A DNA stretch of 64,000 nt. Origin: Echinarachnius parma. Its lineage: Eukaryota; Echinodermata; Echinoidea; Clypeasteroida; Echinarachniidae. A program made the position numbers and the translations under genes. This document shows positions 1 through 15,100 of this stretch, piece by piece. The stretch lies in assembly GCA_037951105.1 (NCBI GenBank), contig JBAMJV010004345.1:201001-265000 (forward strand). Direction: 5' to 3'. The notes beneath the pieces are model-generated. The model was given only the letters and a program-made list of their open reading frames with translations, was not told the DNA's origin and made no database searches. Numbering within the stretch: position 1 is the stretch's first letter; each line of letters begins with the position of its first letter.

Positions 1-104
1 TGAGTTGAGCCTGTATGGTAAGGAACATGGAATGGCCAGGGACAAGGTGGCACAGGTGACCGTCCTGGGACTGTCCAGCCAGCCCGTTGACCAGGTCAAA
101 CGAG
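1..104 (+). CDS. PACS: PACS exon 1 of window (partial)
   Basis: The exon is cut by the window start. Its frame begins at base 2 and reads E-L-S-L-Y-G-K-E, then [20 protein letters not shown]. It ends with one base of a split codon before the donor gtaaga at 105. The SLYGKE and KVAQVT blocks match the C-terminal edge of the cargo-binding N-terminal domain of PACS proteins. The split codon (G plus AC) becomes Asp on joining to 21088. Confidence 0.88.
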
Positions 105-3100
105 GTAAGAGATATATGGGCCTTCTCTTCCATGCTAAATTGAGATACTGTAGCTGGGTTTGCTCAAACCCTGGGCCAAATTGTGCTAACCTGGAGACAT
201 AATCTAGTTACACTCATTATTGAATAAGCTCTTCTTTTTTTTAAGCTCATGATTTGGTTTTATGATATTGATGAAATGTATACAAACATTTCTCTAAATT
301 ATCAAGACTGTATTTTTGATAACAGACTAAACATAACATAATATTGGGGTAAAGTAGGGACTACAAAAATGGTTGTAATTTAATTTGTTACTTTTTTAGG
401 TTGAATCAAGAACTGAACTACGTGTACTTCTCTACTTGTCAACAATACAACATTGTACATACTGTTTTGCACACTGCGCAACATCAATTGTGAAACCTGG
501 TGGTGTTTTTGTTTTTGTTGAACTTAACCTTGCTTGTGATTACCTACCATCTCTCCCAAATTTCAAACGATTTTGCCCCTTGATGCTTTCTCTGGAAAAT
601 CAAAGCCATCCCAGGTACTTTCAGCTATATCTGGATTGGATTGTGATATGTCGATATCCAGAGACAACCACAAATTGTGCACATTATAATAAGAGTGGAA
701 TTGTTAGAACTGTTCTTTGTAGTCTGTCTGTGAAGTCTGCACTTTCCTCAATAATGGCCGATGACAGGAAATCCATGTGACCCATCAAATACTATTATGC
801 CGCTGATTTACGACAAGGCCAAAAAGGCAATAACTTTACAGTAGAACTTGTTCCAATATTGCTTGCATATCTGCTTCAATATTACAGGATACCCACGATT
901 GCAAGACCTTACACATGATTGTGGCTTACAATATAACATTGGGAACATTCATTGTGCTCCATCACAGTCCCCTGATCCCCGGGTAAAAGAGCTGGACTTG
1001 ATGCAATTACTTTGGAATAGAATTTGTACAAATTGCTCATAATTTCTGCTTCACTATTGCAGGAATAAGGTACATGTGACAGAGCCTGTCGGATGGTTAC
1101 TACATGTCAATTTGCAATAATCAAATGCTTAGTTTGCATTTATGGAGGAAACGGCTGCATACTTGCAAAATAGTGAAGAGTTTGTAGTATTTTTGACAGG
1201 CAAACTGCTCAATGACCAGAAATATTTTACACCATTCTTACAAGTTTAAAATAATATTCTTATTTTCACATTATATTCTCATGGGACGTACATGTAAAAT
1301 CTCAGTATGGAATTATGTAGCCAGCGTTTCTTTTTACTTAGAAGAGTGGTGGAAATTTGGTGGCTTGGGACCTGTTATTCTTGTCAGTAAATATTGTAAT
1401 GTACACTACCAGTTTGTTTTTTTAATGCAGCAGGGGCAATAAATCAGAAATTCTATCAAATAAATGCCATATTTTGCTTCCAGGAAGTTTCTCAGCTCCA
1501 GGATTTATTATTATTATCTAAATTCATTCGACGACGATGTTTTAACTCTTATAATGCCTTGTACATGTATCTGTGCTTTACATGATAACTTGTACGTTCG
1601 GCATGATGTGACTTTACCCCGCAGGCACGGAGAGTTTAGCATGCAATTTATTAAAGGCAGCTTTGGCATTGATGGAAGGGTGGAAGTTTGGCATTATCAA
1701 AGAAGATTATCGAATTTGTGCTAATGGGCTGCCTGCCATCCTTGTCATCCTGAAACCTCTTCTGTGTTGGGATTAAAGGAGCAGGATCCATGCAAGCTCA
1801 ATATTTTGTTGAAGATCACATTTCTTAAGTTGGGTTTATTCATGATAATGGTTAAGTAATACTGTAAATGTAAGTACATTTGTAGTGTGTTTGGTTGCAT
1901 GTACATGTATTTGTGTGGAAACTGTTTACGTTATTTATGCTTCTTTGTCTTTAAATATGAAATATGTTTCATTTTCAAATCTGTAGTTAGATTTATAAGG
2001 ATTACATATATTTGTAAGGATTCCACCTACTAGAATGTGTTCATAAATTTGTTTTTATCAGCCTAAAATTTGCCAAATTTCTAGAATAGTAACCTTCAAG
2101 GAGTCATTATCAAATCATCTTCTCTAATCAGTGAAATTAGATAGTTCAAAAGTTCAGTCACTATTTTCCGTGTATTTTGCAAGGCCATGTATGTTGCTTT
2201 TTCCATTGATTACCAACAGAGCCTGTCATGTGACCTGCTAATGAACCAGCCATAGAGACATGAAGACTTTTAATGTTATTGATTGTGCATGAGCGCCAAT
2301 CCAACATCCATCCTACGCACAATTTGCTCCCCAGTTATAGCAAAGAATCGCTGAGCTAGAGACATTATGCGTGAGAAGGGTGATACTGAATTCCCAGACA
2401 TGCTCTGAGTGGATGTATGCGAATGCTGATTGGATTGTGCAAGCGGGACACAACTGCATGCAATTTCCATAACCAATTTGCCAAATGAAGTTTTTCCCGA
2501 TTTGTATGCGCACTCAGACTCGGAGCGTCTTTTTTGTATTGTATATTTTTCTTTCCTGTGAGCGCGCCCCACTGGGGGGTTTTCAGGATGCCACGTATGG
2601 AGCCCCATCCCTGATCACACCCTGTCTCAGCTTCATTCAATGTATGTACAATTAGAGCATACATTCAAACATGTCCTAAATGACCACTCAATTGATACAG
2701 AGTGTTTAATCTAAGTTATAAATAATAGTTTTTATAGACAGTTCCATTTACATGTGATTGCTTTCTCAGTTTCTTGGAATGCCAAACAAGGAAATCTTTA
2801 TAGGAGATTGCTGGAGCAGGTTAAACTACTATTGTTTTGGCATATGTGCGAAGGAGTTGCAACATAGATATTTATGCCCCAAATTGTTGTGTTTTAATTT
2901 TGTTAAAGGTCTATTCCATGGATTTTTACAAGAACTAGGCATTTCCCCAGGAAGAAAAAAAGTGTGAAATTCATGTTAAATGAATTGTTAAAGTATATGT
3001 TTCATACCCAAACAAAAGGTTATCTTGAGATTTCTTGTGCACTGAGTTTCCAAGAATATACACTAAGTGGGGAAAATGAGAGCCAAACACAAACAAACAA

Positions 3101-6100
3101 ATAGATCAAAAGAGCAAATAAAGTACACAACATGATTATAGGTAAAAACAATAAAAAAGGAAAAGGTAATGATTTTAAACACATGTACAGTGATAGTGCA
3201 AAAAAAATAACTGAAAAAAGCACTCACATTTGGAATGGGGAAGAAGGAATTACCAAACAACTATAAACAAACTCAATAAGCACTTCAGTTACCCGATTTG
3301 ACAAGAAAAAAAAGAGGAGGGAAGAATACAAATATAACATATCGCATCTACCGCTTTTTTCCCTCTCTCATGCATAAATTGACAACAAAACTGGGAAACA
3401 GCGCACTTTTAGAACAGGGAAGTAAGAATTATGACACACAACTAAAATAATGTAGGAACGTTTGGGAAGTCCCCCCTCAGTTACTGACGACTAATTAGTG
3501 GGATGCAATGATGGCTTTCAAAGAATTGTTCAAGAACAGACGTGACATTGAGTCAGCAAATTTCCTGTAGCAGATTTGGGCCCCTTATTGTATTCAAGAA
3601 AAATGAGCAGATAGAAAAATACGTCTTGGAAGTTGAATTAAAGATGCAAGTTCACAGACACCTGAGGAAGAAAGCCATCATGTTTTCTGATGGAACCCTT
3701 TGTTATTCTTTGTCTACTGAATTATGGAATTAAATTCAGACGATGTGCATTTTATTAAGATTTACCTTGGCACATTTGCCTCAATTCAGAAATGAATAGA
3801 TTGAATAATTTATTAATTTGAAAAGTAGAAGAAAAACAACTGTAAAAATTGAATTCAGTTATAAAGTAAAGAGAGAATTAAGCAAACTATTCAAAATTCA
3901 AATGTCAAGAAGGAGAAAGTGGAAATGTGTTTGCTTGGTGCGTGCCTTTTCAAAACCAGAACAAGAAGCAGATGGTATATATGTACATGCAGTCCATCTT
4001 ATTATCTGTTCACTACATTTGAGATCTCAACCAATACAATATCATCTTTTTATCTGTTCACTACATTTGAGATCTCAACCAATACAATATCATTCTCAAA
4101 TTGAGATGAATCGCGCAGCCCTTTGGCTGTCATCTTACTTGCGTGCCTTGTTTCTCCCAATCCAATGTTTGTTGTTGACAGGGACAGGGTTGCTGTCAGT
4201 GGGCCCAACAATAACAGAAAGGCATGATCTTCTGCCATACTGATTACATTTGTTTATATCTGCCATTTGGTACAAGTACAACACACTCCAGCCAGCACTT
4301 GGCATGTATTTAAATACACCACACGCATACATGTATGCATGTAGTGAGGTATTCATTACATCCTCAGAGCATGCTGAATCTGTATAAACAAGATATCACT
4401 ATACCCTCGCTAATGCCTGTTTCTGTTTGGAAAAGAAAATGGCATCCATGTGTAATTGGTACCCACAAATTCATAGCGAGGGGCCTAGCAGATTGTTATG
4501 CAGTGTTGTGTCACTTCACCGTTTTCCCTTTGACAGTCCAGACGTCGTGGACTCGCTCGCACATGTACATTTATACCAGAGAGGTCCTCCCACCTCTCTG
4601 TTTATACAACACATGCATGTCCTCCTACCTCTCTGCATATTATACAGATAAACATATATGGGTACTCACATACATGTATGCTTTGTACAACATTACTGAT
4701 ATTTGTTTCACGCAAAAAAGCTTGTTAATAGTTGATTTGGGATAGACATCTAATGCATGTATTACTGTATTAACCCCTGTAGACAGATCACGATTCAATT
4801 ATAAAACACACACAATTTTCTATAGAACATTGGACTTGTGGTTTCTTTGACATAAGATCTAGTTGCCAGATAAATCCTTTAGGTTTTTTATATTAAAATA
4901 TACAAACATCTAAAAGATACATTAATTAGTAAATTAAGTTTCATGCATATTACTTTACCCCAATGTAGTGACGATTGAGCTTTCTGACTTTCTTTTATGC
5001 ATCAATGAAAATGGCAAATTGCTGTGTGTCCACGCATTCTCCTAATAATGAGGGTTACTCTGGAAATGATTTATGACCTCCTTCTGCAATTATGACCCAT
5101 TTCTTCTGTTGACAACTGCTGGGCTAATGTCAACCAGAATTCCATAAGAAGTATGCACCAGACATACCATGCAGAATAGAATGTACAAGCCATGTTTCCA
5201 CTGTATCGAAGGCTATACATGTATTACTGATATAAAGTGTATAATGCAGAATATTTGACAAGTTTTTGATCAAGAGAATACAAAAATAACAGATTTAATT
5301 AAAAATTAGAATGGACAATAGTATAATTTTGTTATTGGATTTTGCTCGGCAAAAATGCAATGTTTTAGGCTTATCTTACCCTCTACATAATTTATGTAAA
5401 CACACACAAAACAAACACACATACAATCAGGGAAAACATTTTAATGATTTTTTTGGGGGGCTACTTTTCAAATGCGCCTGCATGAAAATTACACTCTAAA
5501 ATTTGTTTTTCATTTAACTCTATGCAACTTTATGGGGTGTCCTTCATGATTTTCAGGGGCTCTTTTTGGCATTTCCAGGGCAAATTCACCCTGAGCCCCT
5601 GTGTATTTTTTCCCTGCATGCAATTTCACCAAATTAAGTTTTCATAGTAAGGTCAGTGAGAAAATAATCTGCCCATTGTGAAATAAACATGAATATCATT
5701 GGTCAAATCATATCCAACATTGTTCTAACCTCAGCATAGAGATATAGTTATGAATGAACATAGTCTTTCAAATTCAATAAATCCACTGTAATATTCACGC
5801 TCACATATCATCCACTTAATTAAGCACTTTGTGAATGAGAGAAGCATTAATCATGCTCGTTTCCCGGCATCCGCTTGATTTTCCACGCCACTGCCCGTTG
5901 GCTTCAGTACAGTGCACAGTGGGGGCGCAGGGATTTAATTAGTTACGACCGGTGGGATCGATTGCATTGCCCGTAACCAAACCCGTCATTAGATTGCTTT
6001 TGACAGGTAGGGTTTTTTTTTTTTTTTTAGTTTTAAGTTGAGATGATAGGAGCCCTCGGGTGCATCAGATTTACACCTTGATTGCTTGATGAATGATGTT

Positions 6101-9100
6101 TGTATTTTATGATTATATCATTGGGTCAGTTTTGGTGTTATATATTATAATGCATTACAATATTACAGTATTTCAAGGTTTATATCATCTACAGGCAGAT
6201 TTTACGCAAATTATGCTAGGCTTGTTGATCATTGATATGTACAGTACAGCAGGCTCAGTCTCAAATGCTCCTCTCCCCAAAAGTAAAATGGAACATGGAT
6301 GGATTAAAATTTGTGTCTATTTGCTTATTATAATAATTAATTGTTCACTAGTTGAGCACATTATATCTTGCAAATTATTTTGATTATAATTTATATTACA
6401 TCATACATTATACATTATGCTCAAAGATGTTAGATGTTACATATATCCATTGTATAACAATGCACAGGTGCAGCAACATCACTAACAATAACAGGGGCAT
6501 GCTCAGCAATATTGACAATGACAATAACAATAACAAAAACAACAACATTGACAATAACAATAATAGCAGGCTCAGCATGGATGTAATATCAACTTGAATG
6601 GCTTGGTTTTTTCCCATCAGCCTGAGTATTGGAACATTACCTTTCTATCAAACAAAACACATAAAAAGTATTTAGATGGCTTCAAGTTTGTCTTATTTCT
6701 TTGTTTACAATTTGTCATGTTAACACCTTTGAATGTTACAATGACTGCTAAAAATAGAAGGGGATAATAAATGGACAAATACATTTGTTATGTATCTACC
6801 TGTATGACTATTTGGAATACAATGTGTTTGTGACACTTGTATGGATTCCGACTTTTGTTTGAAATTCATAAGTTCAAGTATCTTCAAATGCAATTTGTCA
6901 CATTAACACCCCTTTTCCCCGCTGCTGCCACAGTAGGAAAATTAAACTGATTTGTAGTAATTTGTTTTAAGTCTCTGCAGCGAAAAAAATACAGGGGGGC
7001 GGCGGGCGAATTCGCCCCCGAAATGCCCAAAAGAGCCCCCGAAAAAAAAAGTAGCCCCCGGGGGGATTTTCTGTTTGGATCGTGATCAAATGCTTATAAG
7101 ATGATCACTTACAGCATTAGAGCTTCATAGTAGCCCCTAAAATTTGAAAAAGAGCCCGGAAATTTGTAGCCCCCGAGATGATTAAAGTAGCCCCCGAAAG
7201 TTGGAAAAATAGCCTCCGAAAAGGAGCCCCAGAACTAAAAATATTATTTTTTCGCTGAGTCTCTGGTATTAATGAAGAATAGTTTATTAGTTATAAACAA
7301 ATGTACAATAATACTTGAATGGCTTCATATTGTTAGATATTTGTTTGTTTTTAATCTGTGAGCCTAATTATTTAGAACAGATTTTTAGATCATTAGCACC
7401 TTCATTTACTGCTTTAAAGAGGAAGTTAACAAATAACTTGAAGGGTTTCTCACTTGCTGGTTTATACATTTTATTTTCCTTGGCCTTCATGGTAATTTTC
7501 ATGAATTTATAACTTTTTTTGGGGGGAATGGAATTTGTTTTTGTTCATCAGAATAGTTCGCAAAATTGATGGGGCAATAGTCTTACATGTATGTGCTTTT
7601 CAGACTAATAACAAGAAGGTAATAATTCTCTGGAACATTAATTGGATCAATTGAGGTGAAATAAACGCATGCTATTCAGTCAGACTTCAATTCACCAGAG
7701 AAAAAAACATGATTAGAATATGATCATTCTATCTGTTACTAGAGGGGGAGTGATTAGGCCTGCGGTCATTGGGCAGGCTGGCTAGGCATATTGACTGATT
7801 TAACCGATCTAATCAGCATTTCTGCAGGGAAATTCTCTGATCCAGGGCTTTCTTTTTCAGAGTTTTTCATCTGAGTTAAACCAATTCTCCTGCTCTTAAG
7901 CAGGAGAAATTAATTGCTTTTTTCATTGAATTGTTATTTTTGCTCCTGATGGGAACATTCATATAGGACAGTTCTCTGGATGCAGCCACTTAAAATGTGG
8001 TTGGCGTGAAAGGCGTATTAGAAATATTGGACAATTAAGAAATTAAGTAATATGATTAAACAAAAGAATAGTACATTGGACCTTGCTGCTCATAAACTTG
8101 GATGGTATTTCTTTTGGAGAAATCAAACAACTTCATTTTTTAATTGTGGAAAGCAAAAACCTTGAAGGTATTCTGTTTTTGTGCTCTGGTATAACCATTT
8201 TCATGGCGACTTTAATAAATAGTATGATGATAAAACAATACACTATTATGTTATATTGAATGTTATGAATATCAAACAAAATATTCTGTTTTTATCTTGT
8301 GTACGAAATAATTATAATATTCTATAATATGCATGCATGTATTTTAACCCATTTTGTGCCACATCATGAAAGGTCATTAATTTATATCACGAGCATGTAA
8401 TTGCCCATGCTTAATGAAGTACACGCACTCAAATCCAGTTCGGAGTTCGTCGTGGCTAGTACAGTTTTAGAGGCTGGAAATGGCAGTGATTACCTTTTTA
8501 CATGGAGTGCAATTGGTGGAGTGAAGGTGTGTTCATTATGAATGATTAATGGGGATTTTACATGGGAAGGTTGTATTGATTTGCCCACTTTGAGCTAGTG
8601 GCATTAGCCATGATTAACCTGTGAGGCCAAGGGGGGGGGGGGATGTAGCATAAATAAAGGGGCAATTTTCCCATGATGGCAGTCTGTGCTTGCAATTACC
8701 CCCCCCCCCCCCCCCCCCCCCCACACACACACACATCTATACCACTCATCTAAGCAGTGAAGAGTTTTTGCATGATGCGTGACGTGGTATCCTTTCCTAC
8801 GTAGTTTGTGAAAGCAGCGTGGATCTTCGATCTCCCAATGATTAGGATTGATTATGGATTAAGCGCCCCTCTATTAGAGGCTCCTCTTTATATCATGACA
8901 CAAGTGCATGAATCATTTTGCACAAGGCCAGATTTATAGACTAACATCTAAAAATAGTTCAGGTTAACTACATGTGTTTCACAGAGACGGGAAGGACAGG
9001 AAAATAAGTGCACATAGAAGAGGAAGTACAGTTAAACCTGCTCGATCAATCACCTGCATATAAAGGCCACCTGTCTCGGATGATGGAGACCAGTTTTGAT

Positions 9101-12100
9101 TCCCTCAGAATGTATAGTAGTCATATAGCAAGCCTCCACACCAACTTTTTCCTCTACTGGCCCGTTTGGGCAAGGTAAATCATATTTTACTTGTCCGAAC
9201 AGAAAATTTACTTGCCCTGGCACTTTTGGATGAGATTTACATGTATGAAATTACAATTTTCTCTCAAAGTTGAAAAACTACTATAGTTGCCCGATCGGGC
9301 AAGCAAACTAGACAATTTATGCAATTTTACTTGCCCAACACCAATTTTGACTTGCCCCGGGCAAACGGGCAAGTGCTAGTGTCGAGCTCTGCATATAGAC
9401 CACCCACTCACAAGGATTAATCTCTCTGTTTCCTTAGAGTGGAATGTATACAGTTGTAGAGAGGTTTGACTCTACCATATTTTATTGCGAATTCAGACCA
9501 CTTTGAGAAGATAATACTGATTACAAATGTATTGAAAGCTTACTTTTAATATATTTCTTGTACCTAAATCCAGAGATACAATTTTAACCATTTGAATTCA
9601 CTGTAAATAAATGTACTTATTTCTTTGACATGTCCACATCTTCATAAGATGGGACTTGGGTGCTATGGTGATTTGTGTACATGACTAGTACTGTTGGTTG
9701 TTCAAGGAACCTGTAAGAAATGTGCAAATTATATTATCCAGGCTATTATTTAAATTGTAAATCTAGATGGTACAAATCATTTGGGGGGGGGGGGGGAATT
9801 ACAAATGCACCGTGACACCATTTTAAATATGTAGTACTCAAATTGATTGCAAATGACTAAACTAATTTTCAATAAGTCCCTGTTACATTAAATGATTTGT
9901 GACCTTTTGAGAGAGTAGCCTACCCATTGGAGAGCACTGACTAGATTGTTGATGCAACATTTAACATTCACACTTCCAGCGCAGATTTCCAAGTGTGAAC
10001 CTTGGCGCCATCATCTAAATATAGCGCAAGCTTGATCCAGTGGAATGTCCGCTGCCCGACAGCGTTCTTTTCTTGCGCCTGCACCGTAACATAGAGTTAT
10101 GCACCACAATGACCTCCTTCTGGCAAGCGGATGTCGTTGGGTGAGAGTGAGAAGGGTGTTAAGTTGATTTGGGGATAAATTGAGTTCTGCACACAACCTC
10201 CTAGGTCAGAGCCCCCGATGTCATGCCAAATTTTCAAATGATAATTATTCATAACGTTATGAATAGTTAAAAACAAATATTAAAGAGAGCTTTATTGGGT
10301 TACTACAAGGCTTCCCAACTTAAAACAAGATTATCTCACAAGTATAAAAAGTAACTTAATGCCCTTCTCTTTCTCAACCTATGATATACAGTACAGCTTG
10401 AAATTCTGTCATGCTGTTGAGTTACATTTCCATTTCCCATCAGGCTAACATGCTAGTCCTGCTTGTGGGTGCTCTTTCCTTGCGCCGTTAACATAACTTA
10501 CAGTTATGTATTCATGGCAGTGACCCCATGGCTAACAGACCACAGTACGGAGCAAAAATAATGCATTTTTAGAAACATTTGAAATTTAATTTCAATTTTC
10601 TATGGCTTTATAATGTTTGGATAATGTGTGAAATTGTCAGTTTTATATTTAGAAATTGTATAATGTGAAATTGCTTGCAGGCGTTGTTATTTATGTTAAT
10701 ATTTGTTGGCTTTAGATCTGTGTGCTTATAAAATGTCCAGAGTGCACTTAAATGCGTAGATGCGAGCATTGCTTGTAGGCTACACGGATTGAAGATTATA
10801 ACGTTCCCCCTACTTTTACTAATAGGTGCCTCCCAACTGACGCAGGCTGTAGGCAATTGACAGTACTCGCTGTCTTGCACGGGATATTATTAACACCACC
10901 ACAGTGTGAAATATGCAAGGATGTTGTGTAAAGATTGGACACATCATGAATATATGCATGTGTGGTCAAACCCTCTCCAGTGGCCACCTGTACCTAGAAA
11001 GACAACCTGTGTATAAAGGCCCATTAACTGGATTCCCCAGGAGTGACCGACTGACGTAAGCTGAAGTCATGTTTGGCAATTCTCAGCTGTCCCACTGATG
11101 AATGTGAAGTGCCACCAGAATGGGAATTATTCACGTCAGAAACATTTGTATGGATGTAATAATTCAATGCTTAATAGTCTTTGATATTGATTTTAATTTT
11201 AGTTGTAAAATTGTGATGTAACGATCCATTGTGCATAAAATAATTAGTGTGAATTGGTGTGTGTATGTGAGTGTATGTTGTATAAAAAAACCTTCAGGTG
11301 CATTTTGTTTTAAATTCATACATATAGTTTTATAACATTGGACTCTCATAATTGTTCTCAAAAAATAAATGAGATGTCATCAATATTCATTGCTGTATAT
11401 CACAAGAGCCAATGTAGAGTGATTTTCAGTAGAGTAGGGTAGTTGAAAGACTGTACCTGCAAGGCCCCGATTCTAAGTTTGTACCTTGCATTGGGTGATA
11501 CAGCTTTCTGAATGCACTCTCATCAAGGCAGAGAAAACAGGAACCACATGTAAGCCTAAACTGGAGAAGGAAGAAAACGTGTTGTATCAGGAGAAGTGTG
11601 AACGATGTAACAAAATCTCTAATTGCTTAGCGTGTTTCCTTTTGAGGTATTACCTTGCTGCGTTGATATCTTTCTGCATAGAAGTGTCAGTTCTAGGGCA
11701 GAGGAAACAGGAAACTATGTGTTGCCATAAGGAGAAAACGGTTGACAGGAGAAGTGTGAACGGTTAAGAAAACAACCCCATTGCTGATTATGTTTTTGTT
11801 GTTGTTGTGAGGTTTTACTTTCCATGGAAGGAGAGTTTTTAGTGTTGCAGATTCATCCAGGGTAAACAGGAAACGGTGTGTAACTGGAGGAAAAGAAAAC
11901 GTGCAGCAGAAGGCATGTTAACGGTTACACTGTATTACAGTGTCATCCATGGCAGAGGAAACATGATGCTGTGTGTAACCATATGTGAAGGAAATGTGTA
12001 CATACGGAGAAGTGTGCACACTTGAACATACAGTCAGATACTCCCCTGTCTGATGCTGTTTCTGTAATATTGAGATTCTGACCTCATGTAGAGAGATTGA

Positions 12101-15100
12101 TATAGTGAAGCAAATTTCAGTGTCATCTCCAGGGCAAAGGTAACAGGAAACGCACATTACCGAAAGAAAAAAGTATGTGAAAGGAGAAGTATGAATGGTT
12201 ATTATGTAAGCGCTCGCATTGTGGACATTACTTCTGAATTAAATTGAATTTATTTCCACTTTCATAAAAACAATAGAATACATTTTTACAAATAATACAA
12301 AATAACTACATTGCAAAAAACAAGAAAACAATCAAAGTACAGATATGAAGAGTGGAAGGATCATCTGGAGATAACAGAGATCTTTCTCGGGGCAAGGGAA
12401 TAAATGGTATCCGTTTCTCTCATTGCTGATCCCTTTCCCCTTGCTCCCATTAATGATCCCAAGCATGTCCCTGGTTAAATGTTTCACATTCAATACACAG
12501 TGATAGACTAGAGCTCGTTAGGCTTCTCAGTCTTATCCAGGGTCCAGAGGAAACGGGGAAACTGTGTCATCCAAGGAGGGAAACGTGTCCAAGTCAGGGC
12601 TCCAAGTAGAAGTGTGAATGCAAACGCTCCTATTGCCAATGTTTACATGTATCCGTTCCTCTCATTGCTGAGCCTATTTCTCTTGCTCCCATCAATGGTC
12701 CTGAGCATGTCCATAGTTAAATGTTTTACATTCAATACATAGTGATATAGCTCATTAAAACATTTCACAGTCTTATCCAGGGTCCATAGGAAACGTGGAA
12801 ACTGTGTGCCATCCGGAGAGGGAAACATGCCTAATAGGCGGAGGGCCAAAGTCGAAAAAAGTGACTTTAGGTTGCCAGATCTCCACAACAAGTTTAGACC
12901 GATTTTAATTTCAAGTATTTTTAATGAGACAAAATAATTCAGAGGTCTACCTCAAAAAATTTGTTGCGAACACCTCCAAATCCAAGATGGCGTCCAAAAA
13001 AGCAGTCGTTTTGTCGCGCTATACATTATTGGCAAAATTTACCAAACGACACCTCAAATCAGCATTATTTTGAAACCATGTTAAAGACAATATAATTTCC
13101 TATAATCTGATACCAAACACCATGGGTTTCAGGATATGTAACACGGTCATTTTTAGCCCCAAACTCAAATTTTAGGCATTTTTTCCAACAATATGAAATT
13201 ATTGATTTACATAATTACGCATAAATCAATAATTGTATTAGAAGTTGAATTAATACTTTTCAAAAAAATGTCCAATTATATCAAAAATACTCTGTGAAAA
13301 TTCCAAGTGTGTACCGTATCTGAACAAAAAGTTATAGTACTTGGAAGTCAGCATTTGATATCGACAAAACGGGTAGTTTTGCATGATTTCTCATGCTGTA
13401 CAGGGTGTCTCAAAAATGTGTAATCTTGATTATAGGATTTGTGTACCAAATGATTGCGTCAATCTCGGGACACCTTCAATTCCAGTTATGAAAAATCAAC
13501 AAAACCACCATTTCCTCTAATATGATGAACATTCCACCATCATTAAGTAATCCGCGTAGATGTCGTGTCTGTCTTGTATTTTGTTTAAATGCATTTATCA
13601 TAAATCAAGCGCTAAAAATGAACTTAATTCCACTCCACATGGAGCATTCCAGTCAGCTGCATACTGACGCGCCTGTTATGCATATTGCGAATTCAAATCA
13701 TACTGGGTGCCCATGATGTGTTTAAAACATTGTCAAGATCATGTTCATTATCTTGAGTAAGTGTCTTACTGAAGTACACACTATGCGGGACATAATATGT
13801 GCAGAGCGTATCTAGATTCGAACACCATCTTGATCGCAAGGCACGCACCCTTCATGCCAATCACATCTTAGTACATGTACCTGGAGACCATAAAGGTCTC
13901 TACAAATTGGCTGACTTAGTATTAACACAAAACAAACTTAATTGCTAAACCAATATGTACACCACCGAAAAGCCTCAGCAAGCCGAATGTTTATTTTGTA
14001 TGCACTACACTGTACTCGTGTAACCATGGTAACAACAGCCGATTATGGACAGAAATATACCAAATCACCAAATATTTATTTTAAAAACTTAAAATTAGCA
14101 GGTAAACGGTGTCATTTTACATGTGATTTGTTTCCCTTCATGTTTACGCGAAAATTAGTGATCATAATGCGGCTTGTAGTAGCCAGATATATGATTTATT
14201 GTATTTCTATTGTTGTTGTTACTATGGTTACAAATGTAGAAGGTGGTACAAAAAGTTACTGTACGATAAACATATAGCCTATTCAAAGTTTTCTTCGAAC
14301 CCTGAAAAAGTCTAGCTAACTGTGGTGTTTCGAATAATAATCATGTTAAAAACATACTTATCCAGATATTGTCGGTCCAACTGTAAAGGACGCGCGCCTC
14401 TCATTCGAATATTGCACTAAATAGTGCACTTTGCATAATGGATTTATTATTGCAGTGAAATTACCGATACACTATTTTCGTGTATTGCAAACCGATGGCG
14501 GCATATTCATGACATAAAAGAAGAAAACTGAAGGTTTTGTTGAAAACGGGTATAAACAATATGTCATTATTTAGGAGCATTTCTTGAATAAAGTCCGTAA
14601 ACAAGAATTACATTTATTGGGGCACCCTGTATAGTGTTCGAAATCGTACAAAATTGCTGTATTTGTCGATATCAAATGCTGACTTCCAGTTATTATAACT
14701 CTTTGTTCAGATACGGTACACACTTGGAATTTTCACAGAGTATTGCTGATATAACTGGGCAGTTTTCTGAAAAGTATTACTTCAACTCCCAATGCAATTA
14801 TTGATTTATGCCGAATTACGTAAATCAATAATTTCATGTTTTTGGGAAAAAATTCCTAAAATTTGAGTTTGGGACTAAAAATGACCGTGTTACATATCCT
14901 GAAACCCATGAAATTTGGTAACAGATTATAGGAAATTTTATTGTCTTTAATATAGTTGCAAAATCATGCTGATTTTAGGTGTTGTTTGGGAAATCTCGCC
15001 AGTTATCTATAGCAAGTCAAAACGGCTACTTCTTTGGACGCCATCTTGGATTTGGACGTGTTCGCAACAAATTTTTGGAGGTAGACCTCTGAATTAATTT

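Noticed and set aside
13391..14644. Transposase inside the long-TIR element
   Set aside because: Only frames of up to about 110 codons without recognisable catalytic motifs; the element is treated as non-autonomous.
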